Positions 1 through 7,103 of a stretch of DNA of 16,150 nt are shown piece by piece. The stretch is from assembly GCA_049521055.1 (NCBI GenBank), contig JBEKPE010000034.1, positions 1 through 16,150 of the forward strand, read 5' to 3'. Under the pieces are notes generated by a model. The model saw only the letters and a list, made by a program, of their open reading frames with translations, made no database searches and was not told the origin of the DNA. Source of the stretch: FEN-987 sp049521055. GTDB taxonomy: Archaea; Thermoproteota; Bathyarchaeia; 40CM-2-53-6. Made by a program: the position numbers and the translations under genes. How positions within the stretch are numbered: the first letter of the stretch is position 1; each line of letters starts with the position of its first letter.

Positions 1-2
1 TC

Positions 3-326
3 CGCCGTACCTGGGCCTCAGATAACAGAATTGCCACATTCGAAGATAAGAAGAGCCCACATACACTCGACATCATCTTCACAGAGCAGCCGCTCGAAAG
101 AAGAGGGGGGCTTATCCTAGGCTTGCCGACATACTACCAAACTCCGGAATCACTCATTCTGTCAAAACTAAGAATGCTCAAAGGTACGATCCATGCAGAA
201 AGAGCAGCGACCGACCGTGAGGACATCAAAGCTATCCTCAATGCAACCAAAATCAACCTCAACTCGCTGCGAAAAAGGGCGTCCTCGGAACACACGTCGA
301 GAATACTCGACGAATTAACTTGCTAA
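3..326 (+). CDS. C-terminal part of a nucleotidyltransferase-like protein, cut by the left edge
   Basis: The reading frame is open from the first complete codon at position 3 to the TAA at 324-326, so at least 107 codons are present and the gene begins outside the window. A TTG at 123 could be taken as a start, but the upstream codons read as normal protein (including a DIIFTEQPLERR stretch) with no stop, so 123 is not the real start. The part around residues 41-80 of the fragment (LPTYYQTPESLILSKLRML, then ERAATDREDIKAIL) resembles the C-terminal half of AbiEii/MNT-like nucleotidyltransferases, where a 'PEDLIxxKL' segment is followed by a 'D.EDI..IL' helix. That family includes toxins and defence-associated enzymes as well as housekeeping ones. 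The catalytic GS/DxD part would lie upstream and is not visible, so the family call is a resemblance, not a proof. Confidence 0.62.
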   Translation, partial: RRTWASDNRIATFEDKKSPHTLDIIFTEQPLERRGGLILGLPTYYQTPESLILSKLRMLKGTIHAERAATDREDIKAILNATKINLNSLRKRASSEHTSRILDELTC

Positions 327-390
327 ACGTCTCGATTCACAATTTGTATGAGCCAAAAGTTAATCCGGAAAGCGGGGGAATTCGGAATCC

Positions 391-414
391 GATCTAGCGC
401 CCTAGATCATCTAG
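391..414. repeat. Overlapping inverted repeats (three CTAGAT/ATCTAG units)
   Basis: GATCTAG (391-397) and CTAGATC (402-408) form a perfect 7-bp stem with a CGCC loop. The right arm also begins a second perfect palindrome, CTAGAT-C-ATCTAG (402-414), so the middle arm can pair with either side. It lies in the non-coding gap between the truncated left gene and the KaiC-like gene. It could be a terminator-associated hairpin, a protein-binding site or a structured RNA; nothing in the sequence decides which. Confidence 0.45.
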
Positions 415-511
415 ATGGAAGAACCTATCGCAACCGATTGGTTCTGAATCCTTCTCATTGGACTTATCCAGGGAATGGTCACATGTTCAATATTGATCTG
501 CGCTCGGTAGA

Positions 512-527
512 CGGTGGGAAACCACTG
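512..527 (+). other. Hairpin with GAAA tetraloop
   Basis: Positions 512-517 pair with 522-527 (six pairs, one of them G-U) around a GAAA loop at 518-521. GNRA tetraloops are typical of folded RNA. It lies 38 nt before the GTG start of the KaiC-like gene. No T-run follows, so it is not a clear terminator. The rest of 327-564 shows only a doubtful 61-codon ORF (348-533) that I do not recognise. Confidence 0.35.
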
Positions 528-530
528 AGG

Positions 531-538
531 TAAATAAT
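531..538 (+). promoter_or_regulatory. Possible TATA box for the KaiC-like gene
   Basis: TAAATAAT at 531-538 is centred about 30 nt before the GTG at 565. That is the usual distance for a short-leader or leaderless archaeal transcript. No purine-rich BRE is obvious before it. Confidence 0.3.
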
Positions 539-564
539 GAGATTCCCTACTGTTCTCAAGTTAA

Positions 565-1341
565 GTGATCAGTAAGTTGGACCGGGTTTCAACTGGCATC
601 AAGGGCTTAGACGACGTATTGAGGGGTGGCCTTCCGAAGAGTAGAACGATCCTTGTAGTTGGAAGCCCAGGTTCGGGAAAGACGACGTTTGCCGTACAGT
701 TTCTGGTTGGTGGCGCTAAGGCTGGCGAGACGGGTCTCTATATCTCTCTCGATGAAAAACCCGAACGCGTGAAAGTAGACCTCTCATCATTCGGATGGAA
801 CCTGGATTCGCTCGAGCAGGGTGGCAAGCTCACATTTGTAGACGCGACGCCGTTAAAACGGCCGGGTCAGAGGTTCGTGGAACCGAACATTGGCAGCGAT
901 AATCCAGTAACTTTGACCATGCCCGAACTCACTCTACCATCACTCGTTCGAACAATTCGCAGGATAGCGGCCGAGGAAGGGACTCAGAGAATCGTAGTGG
1001 ACCCCATAACCTCGCTAATGCTTCGCTATCCGGAAGAACTGAAAAGGCGGCGCGCTCTACTCTTATTCTTCGATGCCTTAGAATCAACGGGTTGTTCCTG
1101 CATCGTAACCAGCGAGCTACGTACTGCGGAGCTTGAGCGCCAATTTCAAATCGAGGAATACCTATCACAGGGCGTCATCCTTCTGCACACGATGGTTCAC
1201 GATGGGGATGTCGTCAGGGGGATTCAGGTGGAGAAGATGCGTGGGATCAGCCACGACGACCAGCTACGCCCGTATCAGATTGGTCAAACAGGCATTGAAG
1301 TCTACCCGAAGGATAAGGTCTTCCAAGCAAACGTTCGTTAA
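565..1341 (+). CDS. KaiC/RAD55-family RecA-like ATPase, single domain
   Basis: This is a 258-residue cytoplasmic P-loop ATPase of the KaiC/GvpD/RAD55 group. The N-terminus has the family signature RVSTGIKGLDDVLRGGLPK. The Walker A motif GSPGSGKT is at residues 33-40, an acidic LDEKPERV segment at 62-69 sits where KaiC proteins carry their catalytic acid, and a Walker B strand ends at Asp146 (RIVVD). The C-terminal part has the typical VEKMRGISH segment near residue 224 and a closing GIEVYP strand. The length fits a one-domain family member rather than a two-domain clock KaiC. Archaeal relatives are usually regulatory ATPases of unknown partner. GTG at 565 is the first in-frame start; a TTG at 577 is the alternative. 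It is separated by 64 nt from the membrane/glycosylation gene run, so a regulatory link with that run is possible but only positional. Confidence 0.9.
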   Translation: MISKLDRVSTGIKGLDDVLRGGLPKSRTILVVGSPGSGKTTFAVQFLVGGAKAGETGLYISLDEKPERVKVDLSSFGWNLDSLEQGGKLTFVDATPLKRPGQRFVEPNIGSDNPVTLTMPELTLPSLVRTIRRIAAEEGTQRIVVDPITSLMLRYPEELKRRRALLLFFDALESTGCSCIVTSELRTAELERQFQIEEYLSQGVILLHTMVHDGDVVRGIQVEKMRGISHDDQLRPYQIGQTGIEVYPKDKVFQANVR

Positions 1342-1368
1342 CGACCTACTGGGAAGCTAGGCTGAGAC

Positions 1369-1376
1369 AATGATAT
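1369..1376 (+). promoter_or_regulatory. Possible TATA box for the six-gene run
   Basis: AATGATAT at 1369-1376, preceded by a purine-rich GAGACA, is centred about 33 nt before the TTG at 1406. It is the only AT-rich element in the 64-nt gap after the KaiC-like gene. The match is weak, and readthrough from the KaiC-like gene is equally possible. Confidence 0.25.
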
Positions 1377-1405
1377 CCCGCTGTGGATGAGGAAGCAGGC
1401 GACCG

Positions 1406-2158
1406 TTGCCTCGAGTTGGAGTCGTCAGGAAACATGAGACGGCTATTCTGAAAGGAATTTCACTCATCTCGCTACTCATCTTGATCGTTTTAGGCTCAAC
1501 GGTTCTAGTCGTTCGGGTGTTGAATAGTAATCCTCGATCCGACGTACAAGTCACTGGCTGGGAGAAGAGTCCCGAGATCCGAATCATAATGGATTCAACA
1601 GCCGACTGGGCGAGGATAATGTTCAACGACCTATATGGAACGAACAACAACGGACTACGCGTACTCGAATTCCGCGGCCACGGTTGGCTATCGGGCAATG
1701 ATAGCGATGACAGAATCGACGCAGGCTTCGGCCTCACGTTTGTTGACGTGCTCTACAATTCAACCGTGACAAAGACCGGAGACATTGTTGGGTTTTTCAA
1801 AGGCAACAACGACTTTCGGCACACAAAAATGTACGTGGACGTGGTCCTTAGCATCGAGATGGGGCTCCCCAACGTATACCTCTACCTAATGTTGGCAGGT
1901 GCCGGAACGACAACGTTCCAATTCATAAACAAAGAAACCGGCGTTCTGATTTGGCAAGACTCCGAGACCGGTCACACATTTACTCAGTACAATATACGCT
2001 CAATGCCCCCCAAGCTCTTCTTTACAACCGAAACAATTGACGCAATCCTCGTCCTAGCGCTTATCATAGGCGGAATAGCTGCAATCATAATCCTTAACCC
2101 CCTACCGCTCCGCCGCCAAACCAAAACCGGTCTTAGAGACGATTCCGCCGGGCTCTAA
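1406..2158 (+). CDS. Bitopic envelope protein A (N- and C-terminal helices), unknown family
   Basis: I do not recognise a family. The 250-residue protein has an N-terminal hydrophobic helix (about residues 15-37), an ectodomain of about 175 residues, a second helix (about 212-231) and a short tail beginning with two arginines. The ectodomain carries two possible N-glycosylation sequons (NDS at 98-100 and NST at 118-120), in keeping with an outside location. The C-terminal helix starts with IDAIL (211-215), a pentapeptide that is also found at the same place in envelope protein B (5598-6446). The layout of signal helix, ectodomain, C-terminal helix and basic tail is the layout of an archaeosortase substrate, although no known sorting motif such as PGF is present. 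TTG at 1406 is the first start after an in-frame stop at 1388. It ends 2 nt before the next gene, so the two are very likely co-transcribed. Confidence 0.8.
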   Translation: MPRVGVVRKHETAILKGISLISLLILIVLGSTVLVVRVLNSNPRSDVQVTGWEKSPEIRIIMDSTADWARIMFNDLYGTNNNGLRVLEFRGHGWLSGNDSDDRIDAGFGLTFVDVLYNSTVTKTGDIVGFFKGNNDFRHTKMYVDVVLSIEMGLPNVYLYLMLAGAGTTTFQFINKETGVLIWQDSETGHTFTQYNIRSMPPKLFFTTETIDAILVLALIIGGIAAIIILNPLPLRRQTKTGLRDDSAGL

Positions 2159-2160
2159 AC

Positions 2161-4371
2161 TTGCCAACCAAACCGCTCGGCCAACATTCGCGATCAGTCA
2201 ACACTGTACTTAGCAAGAATTCCAAGTTACTCCTCGCCGGCGCGACACTAATCTCGATGGCGATAACCGTTCCACGGTTTCTTCCAGGGATTCCGATGAG
2301 TGTGGATACGACTAGCCACCTCTACAAGATTCTGTTCTTACAGTACTGGTGGAAGCTCGGCATGACCCCGTTCTGGAGCACAGACTGGTACGCCGGCTCA
2401 CCCGCACTCTTGCTCTACCCACCACTAAGCTACTACGTGACTGCGGGGCTTGCGGTGCTAGGCGTTGACCCGTTACTCGCCTACAAACTCGTCGACGCAC
2501 TATTCTACTCCCTGACCCCGCTGACAATTTACTTCCTCGCTAAGGAGCTAGGCTTTGACAAAGGCGAGTCGGCCCTCGGAGCATTACTCTTCAGTCTATT
2601 CCCCGAGGTCATCGAAAATTACATTTTCTTCGACAGGTTCCCAACAATCCTAGCTATACCCATCTCCTGCATCTTCCTGATTACATTCCACCGCGCACTC
2701 AGGCAACAAGACTCCAAGACCAATATTCTGTTCTCCACGTTCTCCATGTCCGCCCTACTACTAACACATCACCTATCCGCTCTAATTACGGGAATCGTCG
2801 CCTTGCTCATGGTTTTGCTGGCCTCCGCAAGGGACGGACCATTCAGGCCTCTGCTAAAGCTCGGCCTCGTGGCGGTTGGGACTTTCGGTATAACCGCTTT
2901 CTGGCTCATCCCATTCATCACGTCCTACGGCCTCTTCTCGGCGAACCAATTCTACAATAGGAACGTGACCTTTCCATTCCTAAGGTTCACGTACTTCGGA
3001 TACGACGTTGCATCATATCTCTTGGGCATAGCTCAATTCGTCCTAGCGGTTGTCGCAATTCAATCAGTCATTGGCTGCAACTTCGCCAAACGGATCCCAA
3101 TGAGCGCGGTCGTTTTCTTCGCCTCACTTCTCGCGGGAATGGCAGTCTTTCAAGCCGGTGAAATACTTGCATTCAACTCTATGGAGGTGTTAGGCGAGAT
3201 TATCGTAGCGCTGTCGTTCGCTGTCTTCCTGGGGCAGTTCATAGTCGTTCGGTACGCTCGCAAGGTAATTTCAACAAAGAATGGAGTGATCTTCGCAGTC
3301 TTCTGGTTCATACTATTTCTCTGGCTGGGGTTAGGTTACTATGCTCTTCCCGCTCTGCAATTACCACTCATAGACACCGTCTGGACGAAGACTATGGACG
3401 TTTACAGAATCTGGCTGTACTTGGCATTGCCTATGAGTGCGCTTACGGCCCGTGGTATATTGCGCTCGGTTTCGAAGATTTTCACCCGTCGTCCAGCATT
3501 GGTCATCATGTTCATCGCTCTAGCCATAATTCCGATCACCGTGGGCGTAGCCATGAAAATCAATTACGACCTGAACAATACCGTCAACGGAGTCCTCCCC
3601 TACTCAACCGCCAACGCGGAAATACCTCCAGAGATAATCAACTACTTCCGCAATGATGCGTCGCAAGGCAGAATCCTCGGAATCAACGTCCCTTTCTGGA
3701 TTTACGTACTCCCGTCCTATGTGAACAAAACGATCATCGATGGTTGGTATCCACAGACCATACTTGTTAGGCAACTAGCGAAGTTCAACGACTATCGGTT
3801 GGACGACCTCGAGACCGCACCGAACCAGACGACGAGGATCAAGGAATGGCGAGAACTGATTTCATATGCACAACTCTTTGACGTAACATGGATTATGATC
3901 GGGGACACTGGAACTCTAGCGGGTGAACTAATGCAAAACACCAACTTCACAGAGCAACTCGTCGTTCCGTACGGTAACGTCAGCCTCATAGTATACAAAT
4001 CGATAACCATCCCCTCCTTCATACAGACGAACTCGTCAAACCTTAACCTGACCAGTGTAACAAGGCCGAACCCAGATGAATTCGTAATGACGTTCCAACC
4101 AAGTCCGGAAACATCGACGGTAATCGTGAAGGAGGCGTATTTCCCCACCTGGGCTGGTACTGCGAATGGATCGCCGCTCGTTGTAGGGGGAGATGGCGGA
4201 ATCAACGGTACCGGATATATCCTGCTAACCCTTCCGCCGGACACTACTCAAGTGACCCTGTACCAAAGAGCAAGCGGCACCCAATGGACCATGATCTCCC
4301 TTACCAGTCTCATTCTCTGCCTCGCACTCACGGTTGCTATCCTTATTCGCAAGAGGAAAGCCAATGACTAA
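2161..4371 (+). CDS. GT-C fold membrane glycosyltransferase (PTPS-related membrane protein type)
   Basis: This 736-residue protein has about a dozen hydrophobic helices in its first 470 residues, then a soluble outer domain (about 480-700), one last helix and a basic RKRK tail. The first outer loop has MSVDTTSH (Asp49, His53), followed by STDWYAG (73-79) and YPPL (86-89). This pattern is typical of the archaeal and bacterial membrane proteins labelled '6-pyruvoyl-tetrahydropterin synthase related' (PF10131), which share the GT-C architecture, with an acidic residue in the first loop as the likely catalytic or metal-binding site. The outer domain ends in an EAYFPTWAGTANG segment like those seen in YfhO-type glycosyltransferases. 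The likely role is transfer of sugar from a polyprenyl-phosphate donor to a glycan or protein outside the cell; donor and acceptor are unknown. TTG at 2161 follows the previous stop by 2 nt. The 3' end overlaps the next gene by 8 nt. Confidence 0.85.
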   Translation: MPTKPLGQHSRSVNTVLSKNSKLLLAGATLISMAITVPRFLPGIPMSVDTTSHLYKILFLQYWWKLGMTPFWSTDWYAGSPALLLYPPLSYYVTAGLAVLGVDPLLAYKLVDALFYSLTPLTIYFLAKELGFDKGESALGALLFSLFPEVIENYIFFDRFPTILAIPISCIFLITFHRALRQQDSKTNILFSTFSMSALLLTHHLSALITGIVALLMVLLASARDGPFRPLLKLGLVAVGTFGITAFWLIPFITSYGLFSANQFYNRNVTFPFLRFTYFGYDVASYLLGIAQFVLAVVAIQSVIGCNFAKRIPMSAVVFFASLLAGMAVFQAGEILAFNSMEVLGEIIVALSFAVFLGQFIVVRYARKVISTKNGVIFAVFWFILFLWLGLGYYALPALQLPLIDTVWTKTMDVYRIWLYLALPMSALTARGILRSVSKIFTRRPALVIMFIALAIIPITVGVAMKINYDLNNTVNGVLPYSTANAEIPPEIINYFRNDASQGRILGINVPFWIYVLPSYVNKTIIDGWYPQTILVRQLAKFNDYRLDDLETAPNQTTRIKEWRELISYAQLFDVTWIMIGDTGTLAGELMQNTNFTEQLVVPYGNVSLIVYKSITIPSFIQTNSSNLNLTSVTRPNPDEFVMTFQPSPETSTVIVKEAYFPTWAGTANGSPLVVGGDGGINGTGYILLTLPPDTTQVTLYQRASGTQWTMISLTSLILCLALTVAILIRKRKAND
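4352..4356 (+). promoter_or_regulatory. Ribosome binding site deciding the ATG at 4364
   Basis: AGAGG at 4352-4356 lies 7 nt before the ATG at 4364. This favours that start over the upstream in-frame TTG at 4334, which would lengthen the overlap with the preceding gene to 38 nt. Confidence 0.5.
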
Positions 4372-5614
4372 TCCAATGTCTAGACTAAGTCCGGATGCGC
4401 TGGAGCAGTTCTTCGTAAGGGTAAGCATGCTGTTTGCTGCAGGTTTCATTTTCGCTGAGGGGCTGCAAAATTGGATTCGGGGCAGGGTCGAGACGCATCC
4501 GGAGGTAGTGCTGCTCATAATTGTCAGCTACGCGCTCGCCTTCGTCCTCTTCCTCCTCGCCACCGTGAACATGAAAGGCATTACGAGGTTGAGAGATGTA
4601 GCATTTGGGTCGCTCATATTTGCGACCGTTGCGAGTTGGTATGTAGTAACACAGATCGAGCATCCGGGGTCGTATCAGACGGATGCTCTTGCGTTTGTCC
4701 ACTATTCGGCGATCCTGCTATCCAAAGGAATTAACCCATATCCGCAAGACCTGCAGTCAGCCCTTAGCATGTTTTCGGTGAGCCCAGAATTCATCACACT
4801 AACCCCCGGCGGCAATCTCGTGAGCACGCTCAATTATCCTGCGCTTCAGGTCATCGCCTTCCTCCCGGCGGTCTGGGCAGGGTTACGGGATGCGAGAATC
4901 ATAATCTACGTGTTCGAGATCGCAACACTCGTGATCATTTACCTTTGGGCTCCAAAGGAGATAAGGCCGTTGGCGCTAATCCCTCTGTTCGCAGGGTCTG
5001 ACTTAGCAATCAATTTCTCCGCAGGCTCTATTGCCGATTTCATCTGGATACTGCCGCTAGTTCTAATGGTGGTTTACATGGATCGCCCGCTCGTGGCGGG
5101 AATCATGTTCGGACTGGCGAGCGCGGTGAAACAAACACCTTGGTTGTTAGCCCCCTACCTTCTCATATGGTTCTTCAGGACCGAGTCGGGCCTCAAGTTG
5201 CAAAACCGTTTGATGAGAGTGGGCGGGTTCACCGGGGCGGCGGTTGCGGCTTTCCTCATTCCGAACCTGTGGTTCATGTTCGAAGATTTTGGCGCTTGGT
5301 ATTCGGGAGTGGTCACACCTGCGTTCGGCAATTTGGTTGTGCTCAGTCAAGGCCTCTCATTGATCACTCTCGCTAACGGCGTGCCACTGCCACCGGCCTT
5401 CTATCTGGTGGCAACTCTCGCTGTAGCTGCAGCACTGGTTGTGGAATACTACGTTTACTTTGAGCGCCTAGCGTTCGCTCTCTGGGCCTTTCCTGCAATA
5501 ATACTGTGGTTTTCCTACCGCGGCTTACAGAACTACTTCATCTTCTGGACGCCGTTGCTTGTGATGTCGGCTGTGATGCTATACAGGCGGGGTAACGTTG
5601 CCAGAAAAGCTTAG
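4364..5614 (+). CDS. GT87-like multi-pass glycosyltransferase
   Basis: This is a polytopic protein of 416 residues with roughly ten hydrophobic helices. The first outer loop after helix 3 holds QTDALAF (Asp107), followed by LLSKGINPYP (118-127) and an NYPAL segment (157-161). Further on is AVKQTPWLLAPYLL (254-267). This order (acidic loop, 'G.NPY', 'YP', then 'K.TPW') is that of the GT87/DUF2029 mannosyltransferases and related GT-C enzymes that use polyprenyl-phosphate sugars. The most likely job is sugar addition on the outside of the membrane, alongside the larger GT-C enzyme it is translationally coupled to. The start is ATG 4364, with an SD 7 nt upstream; ATG 4376 is also in frame. The last 17 nt overlap the next gene. 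Exact sugar and acceptor cannot be read from sequence. Confidence 0.82.
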   Translation: MTNPMSRLSPDALEQFFVRVSMLFAAGFIFAEGLQNWIRGRVETHPEVVLLIIVSYALAFVLFLLATVNMKGITRLRDVAFGSLIFATVASWYVVTQIEHPGSYQTDALAFVHYSAILLSKGINPYPQDLQSALSMFSVSPEFITLTPGGNLVSTLNYPALQVIAFLPAVWAGLRDARIIIYVFEIATLVIIYLWAPKEIRPLALIPLFAGSDLAINFSAGSIADFIWILPLVLMVVYMDRPLVAGIMFGLASAVKQTPWLLAPYLLIWFFRTESGLKLQNRLMRVGGFTGAAVAAFLIPNLWFMFEDFGAWYSGVVTPAFGNLVVLSQGLSLITLANGVPLPPAFYLVATLAVAAALVVEYYVYFERLAFALWAFPAIILWFSYRGLQNYFIFWTPLLVMSAVMLYRRGNVARKA

Positions 5615-6446
5615 GCTCGTAGTCGGCGTAGCTGCCGTCGCCTTCTGCATTCTGGCGATAAGTTCGGCTTTCATAGTCTTCTACGGACAAGTTTTCCAGC
5701 CTCCCCCGCTCCTCAACACGAACATGAAATTCTGGACAGTGGACCCGACCAAGAACATTCTGACCCCGTACCTCTGGACAATCGACTTGATTCAAGGATC
5801 CACAGACAACGTCACCGTCTACCAAACCCAAATCGCAGATCGCTCAGCCATCGCTCTGAGGGTTATACGAAACAATCCAAACAACTCTGAAGTCTGGACG
5901 ACAGTCCACGTACGGCAGGACTTGCGAGGGCAGGCGTTAGAGGAAATCTTCAATTCCAAAATCATGCTTGACGTTTACCCAACATTTCCATACTGGTATA
6001 ATCCAACCTCGAACAACCCTGAAAACGTGTACGGCGTCGAAATAAACGATGGAACGAACTTGTTATGGTACGTGTTCGCCGACCAACCGAGTGAAGTATT
6101 CCAACTACCCCACCACAGAATCGTCCTAACACAAACGCCACTCAACACCTGGTCAACTCGGGAGATTGATATCGCAAGTCAATTCGAGGCCGCGGGTTGG
6201 AAGATGCCGCAATCCATCTCATTCACCCTGATTCTTGGGAGCACGTGGCTTCATCCAGGAGATTGGGTTGGCTACTTCACTGGGCTAACGGTCAACGTGG
6301 CCCCATTTCAAACCCAAAGCCTATCACAAACCCAAACCCTAACCGTACTATCCATCGACGCAATACTCATCATATTCCTATGCATCCCAGTAGCCGTAAG
6401 CGAAAAACGCAAGAAACGCGAAAGAACACGAAAAAGGGGGAGCTAG
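5598..6446 (+). CDS. Bitopic envelope protein B with polybasic C-terminal tail
   Basis: No family is recognised. The 282 residues form an N-terminal helix (about 8-29), an outer domain of about 220 residues rich in Trp, Tyr and Asn, a C-terminal helix (about 253-268) and a very basic cytoplasmic tail (EKRKKRERTRKR, 269-280). The outer domain looks beta-rich and has sequons NVT (71-73) and NNS (95-97). A Gln/Thr/Ser-rich linker (238-249) precedes the last helix. The helix opens with IDAIL (253-257), identical to the pentapeptide in envelope protein A. A hydrophobic C-terminal segment followed by an Arg/Lys cluster is the general form of exosortase and archaeosortase targets, and an archaeosortase-like gene lies two genes downstream. 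TTG at 5598 overlaps the preceding gene by 17 nt; no in-frame ATG lies nearby. Confidence 0.8.
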   Translation: MPEKLRLVVGVAAVAFCILAISSAFIVFYGQVFQPPPLLNTNMKFWTVDPTKNILTPYLWTIDLIQGSTDNVTVYQTQIADRSAIALRVIRNNPNNSEVWTTVHVRQDLRGQALEEIFNSKIMLDVYPTFPYWYNPTSNNPENVYGVEINDGTNLLWYVFADQPSEVFQLPHHRIVLTQTPLNTWSTREIDIASQFEAAGWKMPQSISFTLILGSTWLHPGDWVGYFTGLTVNVAPFQTQSLSQTQTLTVLSIDAILIIFLCIPVAVSEKRKKRERTRKRGS

Positions 6447-7054
6447 AAACGGATAGAAAGTCACCTCGCATAAAGAGCGCCGTAAGGCCAGCGCTCTCAA
6501 CCCTTGAATTCCTGAAAGAGAACTCATTCTCAATCCTATCAATCGGGTTCGGAGTAGCCGCCCTAGCCATGATTCTCGGCGCAACCCTCACGCCGGCAGG
6601 ACAAATCATCGGCCAAAGCCTAGTACTAATTGAGGTACAGGTCCTTCCCGGCTTCTTCATGAAACCTATCACCTTCTTTCAATTCAGCATGTTTCTCTCC
6701 TTTGCCTTCGGACTTTACACCCCTTTAACACGTCGAAGAATGCTCTCCGTGAGGCCAAGCGTGCTTAGAACAATGTACATCGGCGCTTGGCTGGTCGCCA
6801 TGGGAAGCGCTTTTGAGATAATCTATCAAATGGTCCTCTGGTCCGCGGCGTTAGCCGTACAAGGATTGGCTAACCCAGATGTTGTCGCAAACCCCTTTCC
6901 AGTTTCCGTAAACCCAACGCCCATCAACGTAGTCTTCGCGTCGAAGGTAATCGTAGCAATATTCTTCATGTCCGCCTTCCTCATCGACTACATTCACAGA
7001 ATAGACCGAACACAGCATGAGACCAGATTGATAGAGAAACTAAGAAACAAGTAA
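6380..7054 (+). CDS. Small four-helix membrane protein of unknown function
   Basis: The reading frame continues upstream to 6197, but that part is translated over envelope protein B and reads as low-quality sequence. ATG 6380 is the most sensible start, giving 224 residues and a 67-nt overlap. From this start a basic N-terminus (about 1-35, many Lys and Arg) is followed by four hydrophobic stretches: about 47-68, 87-105, 128-158 and 187-207. A short charged C-terminus (about 208-224) follows. No catalytic motif or known family is seen. It is held between envelope protein B and the archaeosortase-like gene, so a structural or accessory membrane role in the same process is the best guess. No Shine-Dalgarno motif is visible at 6380, and no other usual start codon lies in frame before the first helix, so the exact N-terminus is uncertain. 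Confidence 0.65.
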   Translation: MHPSSRKRKTQETRKNTKKGELETDRKSPRIKSAVRPALSTLEFLKENSFSILSIGFGVAALAMILGATLTPAGQIIGQSLVLIEVQVLPGFFMKPITFFQFSMFLSFAFGLYTPLTRRRMLSVRPSVLRTMYIGAWLVAMGSAFEIIYQMVLWSAALAVQGLANPDVVANPFPVSVNPTPINVVFASKVIVAIFFMSAFLIDYIHRIDRTQHETRLIEKLRNK

Positions 7055-7103
7055 GCCCCCACGCCAAGATGATTACTGAGCCCAAACAGGACGATCATCA
7101 CTA

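Noticed and set aside
348..533. 61-codon ORF on the plus strand between the left-edge gene and the KaiC-like gene
   Set aside because: No recognisable domain, no ribosome site, and it overlaps two strong hairpins; the chance of an ORF of this size is high.
1357..1737. 126-codon minus-strand ORF
   Set aside because: Antisense to the KaiC-like gene end and envelope protein A, with low-complexity Ser/Arg/Pro composition.
3792..4244. 150-codon minus-strand ORF
   Set aside because: Antisense shadow of the outer domain of the large GT-C enzyme; no motif and no promoter.
7066..7103. GATGAT...CTGA...ATCATC in the gap before the archaeosortase-like gene, considered as a C/D box RNA
   Set aside because: The box C-like and box D-like words are only a few bases apart and no second pair is present, so the guide geometry is wrong.
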